From Botrimarina hoheduenensis (GTDB lineage: Bacteria; Planctomycetota; Planctomycetia; Pirellulales; Lacipirellulaceae): 64,000 nucleotides of DNA. The stretch covers positions 303,987 to 367,986 of the forward strand of contig NZ_SJPH01000001.1 in assembly GCF_007859815.1 (NCBI RefSeq). The letters run 5' to 3'. Each line of letters opens with the position of its first letter. The first letter of the stretch is position 1. A model generated the notes under the pieces. It saw only the letters and a list, made by a program, of their open reading frames with translations. It did not search any database and was not told where the DNA came from. Positions 54,446 through 62,417 of this stretch are shown here, one piece after another. The translations under genes were made by a program, and so were the position numbers.

Positions 54446-54759
54446 GGCTTCTCCGCATTGTCGCACAGGCAGGCGAGTTGGCCGCAGCCGGGGCAACCCG
54501 CCCCGTACTTCTCGCGGAGCGCTTGCGTAAGATCGACACCAGCGACGTTGGCGATCGTTGTCAGCCAAGCGATCACGTCCGCGAACTCGCCCCGCAGCTC
54601 CTCGGGCGTCCCCTCGCGTAGCGCTGATGCGAGCTCTCCCACCTCCTCCATGAGCCACATAAAGGTGCCGTCCACCCCGCGGGCGACGTCCTTTTCGTGA
54701 TACATGTTGCGGATCAGCGTTTGGAAATCGGCAAAGCTGAGGGGTTCCATAGGTGGCAT
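54442..54759 (-). CDS. MazG-like nucleotide pyrophosphohydrolase
   Basis: The 105-residue protein has the MazG-type helical core with acidic residues E38, E39, E42 in LMEEVGEL and E58, D61 in GEFADVIAW, which bind Mg2+. It probably hydrolyses nucleoside triphosphates to monophosphates as a housekeeping or stress function. The C-terminus carries four cysteines (C89, C92, C97, C99), which is unusual for a minimal MazG and may bind zinc. The ATG at 54759 is preferred to a TTG at 54774. Confidence 0.88.
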   Translation of the reverse strand: MPPMEPLSFADFQTLIRNMYHEKDVARGVDGTFMWLMEEVGELASALREGTPEELRGEFADVIAWLTTIANVAGVDLTQALREKYGAGCPGCGQLACLCDNAEKP

Positions 54760-54883
54760 TTCGGCGGGGGACAAGTCGACGCGGTTTGGGGAGCCCGATC
54801 AGAAGGCGGGGACAACGGTGCAATGGTTTTGGCAGCGGCCGGGCCCGGCCGGATCGGTCAGCCGCTCTTGAAAGCTAAGCCCC

Positions 54884-54911
54884 TTGCCAGGGACCCGTTG
54901 CCGCGGATACT
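54884..54911 (+). promoter_or_regulatory. Likely promoter of tRNA-Glu
   Basis: TTGCCA (54884-54889) and GATACT (54906-54911) are 16 bp apart and end 17 bp before the tRNA. Confidence 0.45.
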
Positions 54912-54928
54912 TAAGAGTCTTCGGCCAC

Positions 54929-55001
54929 GCCCCGTTCGTCTAGTGGCCCAGGACACCGCCCTCTCACGGCGGAGACAGGGGTTCGACTCCCCTACGGGGT
55001 A
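54929..55001 (+). tRNA. tRNA-Glu(CTC)
   Basis: The acceptor stem GCCCCGT pairs with ACGGGGT (one G-T wobble), the anticodon stem CCGCC/GGCGG holds the loop CTCTCAC with anticodon CTC, and the T-arm is CAGGGGTTCGACTCCCCT. Discriminator A. CCA is not encoded. Confidence 0.95.
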
Positions 55002-55193
55002 CTGCTTGTTTTCTCGGCAAATTTCTGGGGTTTGCCGGCGGTCGTTTCTTGGCTTGGATCGCGCGGGAAGGGCTCGCCGTTGGAAGCTGTTGAACCGGAT
55101 ACGCTAGGTTTTGCGCAGGCGTTAGACGTGAGCGACGTCAAAAACAGGCCAAATAGCGGCTGATTAGTGAAGCCTTTTTCAGGTGCCTTGTTC

Positions 55194-57053
55194 TTAGGGA
55201 GCCTCGACTGAGAGCTCCGGCGCGAACGGAGACGCCAAACGGAAGCGGTCGGCCAAGTCGACCAGCAATCGGGCGACCGGTGTCATCTGCGCCCGTGCTT
55301 CGAGCACCGCCCGCGCCGTGCCTGGCACGTCGGTGATCAGGCCGTCAACGCCGCGGCTGATGAGCGACGACATCGTGCGGGGATCATTAACGGTCCAGAC
55401 ATACAGATCACGCCCTTCACGATGGGCCTCACGGATCCGTCCGCGCGTGGCATAAGCGGCGTTGACCGCCAGGAAGTCGGCCTCCAGCTTGCCGCGTGAT
55501 CCCACCGCTACCGAGAGCAGTTGCCCCGTGCGCCAGCGCGGACGAAGCGACTTGAGCTTGGCAACGCCCTCGTGGTTGAGCGACATAAACATGGTCTGCT
55601 CGGTCATCGAAGCGGACTCGACTAGCAACGCCACACGACGTTCCAGATCGATATCGTGTCCGTAGTACTTGAGTTCGATGACGACTCCGACCCGATCACG
55701 ACAGACCTCGAGCACTTCCTCCAGCGTGGGCACGCGTTGCGGACCACGTGAAGAGCCGCGTGCCAGATCGATCGCGTCGAGGTCGGTACGGGTGGCCTCC
55801 CACACTTTTAGGGCGCTCCCCGCCGCTTTCATGAAATCGCTATCGTGAAACACGATCACCTGATTGTCGGCCGACTCTTGCACGTCGATCTCGACCCAGT
55901 CGGCCCCCTCTGCGATGGCGGTTTCGATCGACACAAGCGTGTTGCCCGGTGCCGATCGTGGTGAGCCACGATGACCGATGACAAGGACTGCGTCGTCCAG
56001 CGGTATCCTCCCCAGCGCGACAAAGCCGACCGTCGTTGCCACTAGCGGTGTCAACGCTAGGCAAGCCACGAGGCGTGTCCTGGTCACAAGCCAAGAAGTG
56101 CGAGCGCTGCTCGGCGGGCTGGTTGGTAGCGGGGTATCGGCCCCGCTGAGTTGCCGATAGGCACGGTAGATCAAAGCTGCGAGGGCGTGGGTCGCGAGGA
56201 GATTGAGCAGCACCCCGATGACGATCATAGCGATCAACCCTGCGCCGACGCCGATCGCCACTGCTACGAGCGACGTGGGCCACGCCGGTGCGAACAGCCA
56301 GCCGACCAAAGCCGATAGCAAGCCCGCAATTGTCCCGAGGAGTGTCGATCCGCCGGCCCAGAGCAGGATTCCCGCGACGAGCTTCGCGCGCGAACCGGCG
56401 GTGCGTTGCCGGCTTTCGGAGAGAGCGGCGCGCGGTCCCTGTTGCTCGAATAACGCGATCGGCAACGCGATCGCCGCTTCGGTCGCCAGCCGCAGCAAGG
56501 CGTAGAGACCAAAGGCTCCCAAGACTATCGCGATTGCTACCGATCCGATGAAGGCAGGGGGCCGCTCGGTCAGGTAGTAGTTGATGTCGTAACGGGTGAG
56601 CAAACCATAATAAGTTGCCGCGGCGAGCGCGACAGCGGGTGCCAGCCACAAGAGTGCAACAAGCACCCAGCGGAGCGTGAGGCGAAAAATCCTGCCGGCG
56701 TGCCTTCCCGTGAAGGCAAGACTCGCGCTGAGACCTTCGGCCCCTTCCGGCTGAGCGAGAACCGTTAACATCGCCCCGAGTTCGAGGGCCGCGATGCCGA
56801 GGGCTCCGCTCACCACGATCAGCAGGCCGACGAGTCCGAGGGGTGAACTGACGAAGTACAGCAGGTCTTGGTCGGTCAGCACCGACTTACCCGAACCCGC
56901 GATCGCTACGCGGACAATTAGTGCATAGAGAGGCCCCAGCACCAGAAAGGCTACGGTGCGACAGGCGAGACCGATTACCAGCAGCGGTCGCCAGCGCTGC
57001 CGATAATCGCGCCAGGCCTCGGCGACGGTCAACCAGCCCAGAGTCGGTTTCAT
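55194..57053 (-). CDS. Membrane glycerophosphodiester phosphodiesterase
   Basis: The 619-residue protein has an N-terminal membrane domain of about 8 helices (residues about 20-350) and a C-terminal GDPD domain (about 360-600) with VIGHRGSPRSAPGNTL, EIDVQES and FHDSDFMKA, the catalytic His/Glu/Asp set. It hydrolyses glycerophosphodiesters to glycerol 3-phosphate and an alcohol. The fused membrane domain matches the GDPD membrane-domain family of Gram-positive-like type. The ATG at 57053 is the first. Length is within range for fusions. Confidence 0.92.
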   Translation of the reverse strand: MKPTLGWLTVAEAWRDYRQRWRPLLVIGLACRTVAFLVLGPLYALIVRVAIAGSGKSVLTDQDLLYFVSSPLGLVGLLIVVSGALGIAALELGAMLTVLAQPEGAEGLSASLAFTGRHAGRIFRLTLRWVLVALLWLAPAVALAAATYYGLLTRYDINYYLTERPPAFIGSVAIAIVLGAFGLYALLRLATEAAIALPIALFEQQGPRAALSESRQRTAGSRAKLVAGILLWAGGSTLLGTIAGLLSALVGWLFAPAWPTSLVAVAIGVGAGLIAMIVIGVLLNLLATHALAALIYRAYRQLSGADTPLPTSPPSSARTSWLVTRTRLVACLALTPLVATTVGFVALGRIPLDDAVLVIGHRGSPRSAPGNTLVSIETAIAEGADWVEIDVQESADNQVIVFHDSDFMKAAGSALKVWEATRTDLDAIDLARGSSRGPQRVPTLEEVLEVCRDRVGVVIELKYYGHDIDLERRVALLVESASMTEQTMFMSLNHEGVAKLKSLRPRWRTGQLLSVAVGSRGKLEADFLAVNAAYATRGRIREAHREGRDLYVWTVNDPRTMSSLISRGVDGLITDVPGTARAVLEARAQMTPVARLLVDLADRFRLASPFAPELSVEAP

Positions 57054-57114
57054 CCGGCGGGGCTTAAGCGAAGGAGCGTGTGCGGCGATGTGTTTGGCTC
57101 GATCTCACGAGTTG

Positions 57115-58176
57115 TCATAGGGGCGTAAAGTCATCACCCGGCGACACGCTCACCAAGAACGCGGCGATCAGGTCGGCGGCTGCGTCAATATCGTCCAGTG
57201 AGATGACTTCCACGGCGCTGTGCATGTAGCGGTTAGGGATACTGATGAGCCCGGTCGCCACGCCCGCGCGATTGAGCTGCAGGGCGTTGCTATCGTTCGA
57301 CGCACCGCGGCCCAGCGCCGCCCATTGCATCGGCAGCTTTGACTGTTCCCCTGCGGCGATCAGCCGATCGAAGACCAGCGGATTGATGTTGGGTCCCCGA
57401 TACACGACCGGGCCTGCACCCAGCTTGATATCGCACTGCTGGGTTTTATCGATGGTGGGGCAGTCCGTGGCGTGGGTCACATCGACCGCGATCCCCACTT
57501 GGGGATCGACCCCGAAGGCGCTGGTCCGGGCACCGCGCAGGCCGATCTCTTCCTGGACCGTGGCGACCGCGTAGCAACCGACATTGAGCCCGCGTTGCGA
57601 GGCCCGCCGGGCGGCCTCCATGCAGACCCATAAACCCGTCTTGTTGTCCATGCCGGGCGAATTCGCCAGGTTGTTGCGCATCTCTTGGTAGCCCAGCTCA
57701 AGCGTCACGGGATCTCCGATCCGGACGACCGAGGAGGCTTCCTTGAAGCTCTTGGCGCCAATGTCGAGCCACATCTCGTTTTGTTTGACAACCTGCTTGC
57801 GCTCTTCGGCATCGAGCAGATGGATCGGCTTGCGCGAGATCACTGCCGGAACGGCACCGGCCATCGTATGGATGGTCATGCGTTGGCCGATCAGCTGTTG
57901 CGGATCCCAACCACCGATCGGATTGCTGTAGAGGAAGCCGTTCTCATCGATATGCGTGACGATCAGACCGATCTGGTCGGCGTGCCCGGCCAGCATCACG
58001 CGGAACTCCGCGTCCGGGTTGCAAACGGCAATGACGTTGCCGTGCAAGTCGGTCCGCACTTCATCGGCAAAGCCCGTGGCATAGTCGCGAACCAGCCGTT
58101 GTACCGGCTGCTCGTAGCCGGAGGGGCTCGGCGTTTCGAGAATCGATCGGAAGAACTTCTTGGCGGCGGTTTCCAT
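57115..58176 (-). CDS. M42-family aminopeptidase
   Basis: The 353-residue zinc peptidase has the M42 features: LAGHADQIGLIVTHIDENGF (first metal His), SPGMDNKTGLWV (bridging Asp in MDNK), TVQEEIGLRGARTSA (catalytic Glu in QEE), VDVTHATDCP (metal Asp) and NRYMHSAVEV (metal His near residue 325). It is a cytoplasmic aminopeptidase, also called a glutamyl aminopeptidase or endoglucanase-like protein. The ATG at 58176 is clear. Confidence 0.94.
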   Translation of the reverse strand: METAAKKFFRSILETPSPSGYEQPVQRLVRDYATGFADEVRTDLHGNVIAVCNPDAEFRVMLAGHADQIGLIVTHIDENGFLYSNPIGGWDPQQLIGQRMTIHTMAGAVPAVISRKPIHLLDAEERKQVVKQNEMWLDIGAKSFKEASSVVRIGDPVTLELGYQEMRNNLANSPGMDNKTGLWVCMEAARRASQRGLNVGCYAVATVQEEIGLRGARTSAFGVDPQVGIAVDVTHATDCPTIDKTQQCDIKLGAGPVVYRGPNINPLVFDRLIAAGEQSKLPMQWAALGRGASNDSNALQLNRAGVATGLISIPNRYMHSAVEVISLDDIDAAADLIAAFLVSVSPGDDFTPL

Positions 58177-58450
58177 GCGGTCGGCGGCTGGTGGAGCGGT
58201 TGAGCGGTTGAGCGGTGGGGCAAAAACAGGGCTAGGCTACGATCTTAACGCGATGCTCTGACGACCGGCAGGGCAGCGAAACGTAGGGCAGCGGGGCCCT
58301 CTGGCTCGGGTTGGTTGGCGGCCTCTGGCATAGGGTTGTGCCGGTTGTGCCGATTTTTCTGATTCTTTGCCCGGGGGCGGTCGATAGTTATGAGCGTGTC
58401 CCGGCGCGACCCGATGTGGGGTATCGCGTGGAGAACCGCAAGGAGCGACG

Positions 58451-59173
58451 ATGCAACGCCTTACACCGCTGATAATTTCGCTGTCCGTTTTGCTAGCACT
58501 GTCCTCCGGGTGTGCGGTTGTAGGCCGTGGCGGCTGCGGTTGTGGCATGGAAGCCGGTTGTGGGATGGAACCCGGCTGTGGCGTCGAGCCCGGTTGCGGG
58601 GTCGGCTCGTGCGGCTGTGGTGTTGCCGGCTGGTCGATGGCAGGCCAGCGGTGGTGTGGTGGCCGGAGCCATTGGCCGACTGAATTCTGCACGGATGATT
58701 GCGGAGCGTGCGGCTGCGGCGAAGCCACGTGCGCCATGGAGCCCGGTTGTGCTTGTGAGCCCGGTTGCGGCTGCGAACCCGGCTGTGGCATGGCAGCGCC
58801 TTGCGGTTGCGGTATCAGACGGTGTCGCGGCTGCGGTGTGCTGCGTGGCGTGGCGTTCGGTGTCGGCTGTGTTGTGAGCGAGGTGGGTCGTTTGTTCAGC
58901 CCCCTGTGCGGCCCGTGCTGGAATGGTTGCGGCGGCGGAGGCGACTGTTGCGGTGGCGGCTGCGGTGGCGGCTGCGGCGGTGGCTGTGGTGGTGGCTGTG
59001 GCGGCTGCGATGGGGAAACCTATTGGAGTGAATGGCACAACGATCCGCCGCGTTGCCAAGACCCGTGCGATTGCGGTAGCAACTGGATCGGCCCAACCGC
59101 CAGTCATCGCTCTTCGCGGGGGCAGTTTGAGCCCCGGCGGATCGCCAGCGGCCAAGACAACTTTGTTCGCTGA
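58451..59173 (+). CDS. Extremely cysteine-rich lipoprotein
   Basis: The 240-residue protein has a lipoprotein signal ending in LLALSSGC (lipidated C21), then a Gly/Cys-rich sequence: EPGCG units near residues 38-50 and 103-120, and GGGCGGGCGGGCGGG at about 176-192. I count about 37 cysteines, 15% of the residues. The remainder has no known domain. The start at 58451 has AAGGAG upstream. The pattern suggests a disulfide-bonded or metal-binding outer-envelope protein; the latter is inference. Confidence 0.85.
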   Translation: MQRLTPLIISLSVLLALSSGCAVVGRGGCGCGMEAGCGMEPGCGVEPGCGVGSCGCGVAGWSMAGQRWCGGRSHWPTEFCTDDCGACGCGEATCAMEPGCACEPGCGCEPGCGMAAPCGCGIRRCRGCGVLRGVAFGVGCVVSEVGRLFSPLCGPCWNGCGGGGDCCGGGCGGGCGGGCGGGCGGCDGETYWSEWHNDPPRCQDPCDCGSNWIGPTASHRSSRGQFEPRRIASGQDNFVR

Positions 59174-59212
59174 ACCGGTCGACCACTTCAGGCCGTGCCG
59201 GTGACCCGCGCT

Positions 59213-60013
59213 TTAGTTCTTCCAGGCGAATAACCGGGCCGCGTTGGCCGTGGTAGCCGCGGCGAGAGCCGCCAGCGATTCTCCGCGTAGCGCTGCCAGA
59301 CAAGCGGCGGTGTGCGCAACGTGGGCGGGCTCGTTCCGACGAATCTTGCGGACCGGTTCGGGCGAGAGGTAGGGGCTGTCGGTTTCGATCAGCAAACGAT
59401 CGAGGGGGACGCTCAGCGCGACCTCGCGGAGAGCCTCCGACTTTTTGTACGTCACCATGCCGGCAAAGCTGATGTACATGCCGAGCGCAACCGCTTCGGC
59501 AGCTCCCTCTAGTGAGCCCGTGTAGCTGTGCATGACCCCGTTGAGCGGACCACGCTGGTGCGCTTCGCGGAGCATCTCGAGGACGTCCTGTTCGCAATCC
59601 CGCATGTGGACCACGAAGGGCAGTCCCGTGGACTGCGAGAGACGCAAGTGGCGGTCGAAATAGTCCCGTTGCTGCGCGATCGGAGTGTGGTCCCAGTAGC
59701 GGTCCAAGCCCGTCTCACCCAACGCGACTACGCCCGGCACCGTTGTTAGAGCCACAATTCGGTCCCAGTCGCCGGGCAGGGCTTGCCCAACATCGTTGGG
59801 TTGGATACCCACGGCACCGAAGACGGTCGCCTCATCGGCAGCGCGGGGTGCGGCGGCCAAGCGCGCGACGGCTTCGCTCGAGTCGGCGTCCACACCGATC
59901 GAAACGACCCGTGTTACACCTGCCGCGCGGGCTCGGCGGAGCACCGGCGTGATCTCTTCCAGCAGCGTCGGCTGGTCGAGGTGGGCGTGGGTGTCAACGA
60001 TAACGTGAGACAC
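59213..60013 (-). CDS. TatD-family metal-dependent hydrolase (DNase)
   Basis: The 266-residue TIM-barrel has the metal ligands DTHAHLD at residues 7-13, ALGETGLD near residue 96, VVHMRD near 135, VMHSYTG near 160 and ETDSPYLSPEP near 210. It is probably a Mg2+-dependent 3'-5' exonuclease of the TatD group. It starts at the GTG at 60013. Length is normal. It ends 40 bp from the convergent Cys-rich lipoprotein gene. Confidence 0.93.
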   Translation of the reverse strand: MSHVIVDTHAHLDQPTLLEEITPVLRRARAAGVTRVVSIGVDADSSEAVARLAAAPRAADEATVFGAVGIQPNDVGQALPGDWDRIVALTTVPGVVALGETGLDRYWDHTPIAQQRDYFDRHLRLSQSTGLPFVVHMRDCEQDVLEMLREAHQRGPLNGVMHSYTGSLEGAAEAVALGMYISFAGMVTYKKSEALREVALSVPLDRLLIETDSPYLSPEPVRKIRRNEPAHVAHTAACLAALRGESLAALAAATTANAARLFAWKN

Positions 60014-60033
60014 GCAGCAGCTGTCCGGTGGTG

Positions 60034-60498
60034 TCAGCTCGCGGTGCCGGTAGGCAACGCGGTGGGCTTGGGCGGGGCGACAGCGAGAATGAGCCGATTA
60101 GCACGCGCCTCGCAATCACGGGCAACCTCGCTCAGCAGCGTGTCGGCTTCGCGGGCGAAAACCAGTTCTTCGCGGAGCAGTTCGATCCGGGCGGCAACCG
60201 CCTTTTGGTCGGTGGCCGCGCGACGCAGGGCGTACTCGACCGAGACGTCGTGACAAGCCGTATGACGCATCGGGAATTCGATCGCGTCGGGCGCTCCGCC
60301 GAGTTGCTCAATAAGAATCGTGAGATCGGCGAGCGAAGCGCGCTCTTCGGTGGATTCTCGCTCCAAAACGGCCATCAGCCGATCCTCGCGGAGCGTGCCT
60401 GCGGTGTAAGGTTTCGCGAAGCCGAAGTACTGCAGCAGCGACTGCCCCAGAACGCCATGCGCCGAGCGTAACGCGTGGAGTGTGATACGGTTTGGCAC
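60034..60498 (-). CDS. Small helical protein of unknown function
   Basis: The 154-residue product is mostly helical and charged, with a long region (about residues 38-135) resembling a four-helix bundle, and a Pro-rich tail. No family was recognised. It starts at the GTG at 60498 and ends 20 bp upstream of tatD on the same strand, so it may be co-transcribed. Confidence 0.6.
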   Translation of the reverse strand: MPNRITLHALRSAHGVLGQSLLQYFGFAKPYTAGTLREDRLMAVLERESTEERASLADLTILIEQLGGAPDAIEFPMRHTACHDVSVEYALRRAATDQKAVAARIELLREELVFAREADTLLSEVARDCEARANRLILAVAPPKPTALPTGTAS

Positions 60499-60761
60499 GT
60501 TGGTACTAACGACTTGAGGAAAGAATAGCCTCTACCCGGCAACAACGGGGTGTAACCTAGTTGCACGGCCAGAGGCCCACGGTAGGGGGCACCGATGACT
60601 ATAACCAGAGCAGCCTCGGGAGAACCGGTTCGGCTGCCCCTTTTATTACCGCAAGGCGATTTCGTTGGTAACGGGGTGCAGCGAGGGGCGGCTTGGGGGA
60701 TCAGTGCTGCCTATCTTGCCTGTCAGTTAGTCGCTCACCCGGCTGTCTGGTTGGTGGCAGG

Positions 60762-62417
60762 CTAGCCGAAAAGCCCGCGCGAGGCCTCTGCAGCGAGGCG
60801 AGCGAGCGTTTCGGGGAATAGCCCAAGCAGCAGCAGTGGCATGGTCGCGAGGACGAGCCACCCGCGCGCTACAAGCGATAGCGATTCGGCGGGCGGGTCT
60901 CCTTCCAGCGGATCGATGCAAGTGAGCTTCACGATCCGCAGATAGTAGAAGACCGATGCGGCCGTATTGAGCACCGCCGCCACCAACAGCAGCATCATCA
61001 GCCCGCCCGACGCTTCGGCGAGGCTGCGCAGCACGCCCAGCTTGCCGAAAAAACCCACCAGCGGGGGCAGGCCCAGCAGGCTTAGCGCCGCGAAGATGAG
61101 CGCAGTTGTAACAAAGGGCAGAACGCTAGCCAGGCCCGCGTAGTCGGCCAGATTCTCGGTGGCGTGGGCGTTTCGTATAAAGGCCACAACCGCGAACGCA
61201 GTCAGATTCATGAAGACGTAACCGACCGCATAGAAGAGCATGGCACCGATCGCGGCGTTCGCCGCGGTGGGGTCGGTCCCCGCCAACTGCGTGGCCGCTG
61301 CCAACGGCATCAACAAGTAACCCGCGTGGGCAATCGTCGAATAAGCCAAGAGTCGCTTTGCGTTGGTCTGTCCGAACGCGGCGAGATTTCCCAGCGTGCA
61401 AGTTAACAGGGCCACGCCTGCGATCGCGACGGTCAAGAACCTGCGGACGGGCTCGTCAGACACGGCTGCCGAGGGCGGAACGCTCGCGAAAGAAACCGTG
61501 TACTCATTCGTTGCGTGTTCTTTGTGGGTGCTGGCGAGCAGGGCGTTGTGCGGGACGGCTACCACAAGCAGACGCACCAGCAAAACCAAGGCGGCCGCTT
61601 TCGAAGCGGTCGAAAGGAATCCGCCGACCTCCGCGGGAGCGCCCGCAAACACATCGGGTGCCCAGAAATGAAACGGTGCCGCGGACAGCTTAAAGGCGAT
61701 TCCCACAAGCGTGAGAACCCCGCCGAGGGCGAGCACCATCAGCACGCCTAGTTGCTCGTCCGATGAAGGCAGCGATGCGGCCGCAACCAGCCGCTGCCCT
61801 AGCGTCGGCAGATGCGCCGTGCCGAGGACCCCCGCGACCAAACTGATGCCATAGAGCATAACGCCCGCGGCAGCGGCACCATAAACGGAGTACTTCAGCG
61901 CTGCTTCGCCCGCGCGGCGGCGTCCCTTGACGATCCCCACCAGCACGTACGAGGGCACGCTCGCCATCTCGACCGCGAGGAAGACCATCATCAAGTGATT
62001 CGCGCGCGTCATCAGGCACATGCCGAGTAGCGCACCCAGCACTAGCGTGAAGAGGTCCTGCGCCTCGTGGCGATTCGCCAAACCGGTGATCTTCACAAGC
62101 GGAACAAAAAACAGGGCGACCAACAGCAGCAGCCCACGGGCGAAAACTCCCAGCGGGTCATGCACCAGCATGCCGGTGAACAGCTCATGCGAGCCGATCG
62201 TTCCCAGCCCTCCCGCGGCCTCGCGCAGCAAGAGACCCGCAGCGATTGCCGTTCCTGCCAGCGCGAACCAGAACGAATCGAGCTGGCGCAAGCCCGGCAG
62301 CAATTTGGCCAAGAGCATGCCAACGATCGTCGCGCACAGCGCGATCTCGGGCAGCATCGCCGGCAGGCTGACTCGGAACGAGTCAGCGGCGAGTTGTTCG
62401 ACCAGCGTCGGGAGCAT
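60762..62417 (-). CDS. nuoN: NADH-quinone oxidoreductase subunit N
   Basis: The 551-residue inner-membrane subunit of complex I has about 14 predicted helices and the proton-transporter signatures LMVFLAVEMASVPSYVLVG near residue 137, FKLSAAPFHFWAPDVF near residue 245 and FGQTNAKRLLAYSTIAHAGYLL near residue 340. It is the last gene of the nuo run here and overlaps nuoM by 35 bp. The sequence after residue 290 carries a short Lys/His-rich insert. The ATG at 62417 is clear. Confidence 0.95.
   Translation of the reverse strand: MLPTLVEQLAADSFRVSLPAMLPEIALCATIVGMLLAKLLPGLRQLDSFWFALAGTAIAAGLLLREAAGGLGTIGSHELFTGMLVHDPLGVFARGLLLLVALFFVPLVKITGLANRHEAQDLFTLVLGALLGMCLMTRANHLMMVFLAVEMASVPSYVLVGIVKGRRRAGEAALKYSVYGAAAAGVMLYGISLVAGVLGTAHLPTLGQRLVAAASLPSSDEQLGVLMVLALGGVLTLVGIAFKLSAAPFHFWAPDVFAGAPAEVGGFLSTASKAAALVLLVRLLVVAVPHNALLASTHKEHATNEYTVSFASVPPSAAVSDEPVRRFLTVAIAGVALLTCTLGNLAAFGQTNAKRLLAYSTIAHAGYLLMPLAAATQLAGTDPTAANAAIGAMLFYAVGYVFMNLTAFAVVAFIRNAHATENLADYAGLASVLPFVTTALIFAALSLLGLPPLVGFFGKLGVLRSLAEASGGLMMLLLVAAVLNTAASVFYYLRIVKLTCIDPLEGDPPAESLSLVARGWLVLATMPLLLLGLFPETLARLAAEASRGLFG

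Noticed and set aside
60601-60645. Plus-strand terminator between nuoN and the small helical gene
   Set aside because: GCAGCC/GGCTGC hairpin with a T-run (60641-60644) exists, but no plus-strand gene precedes it.
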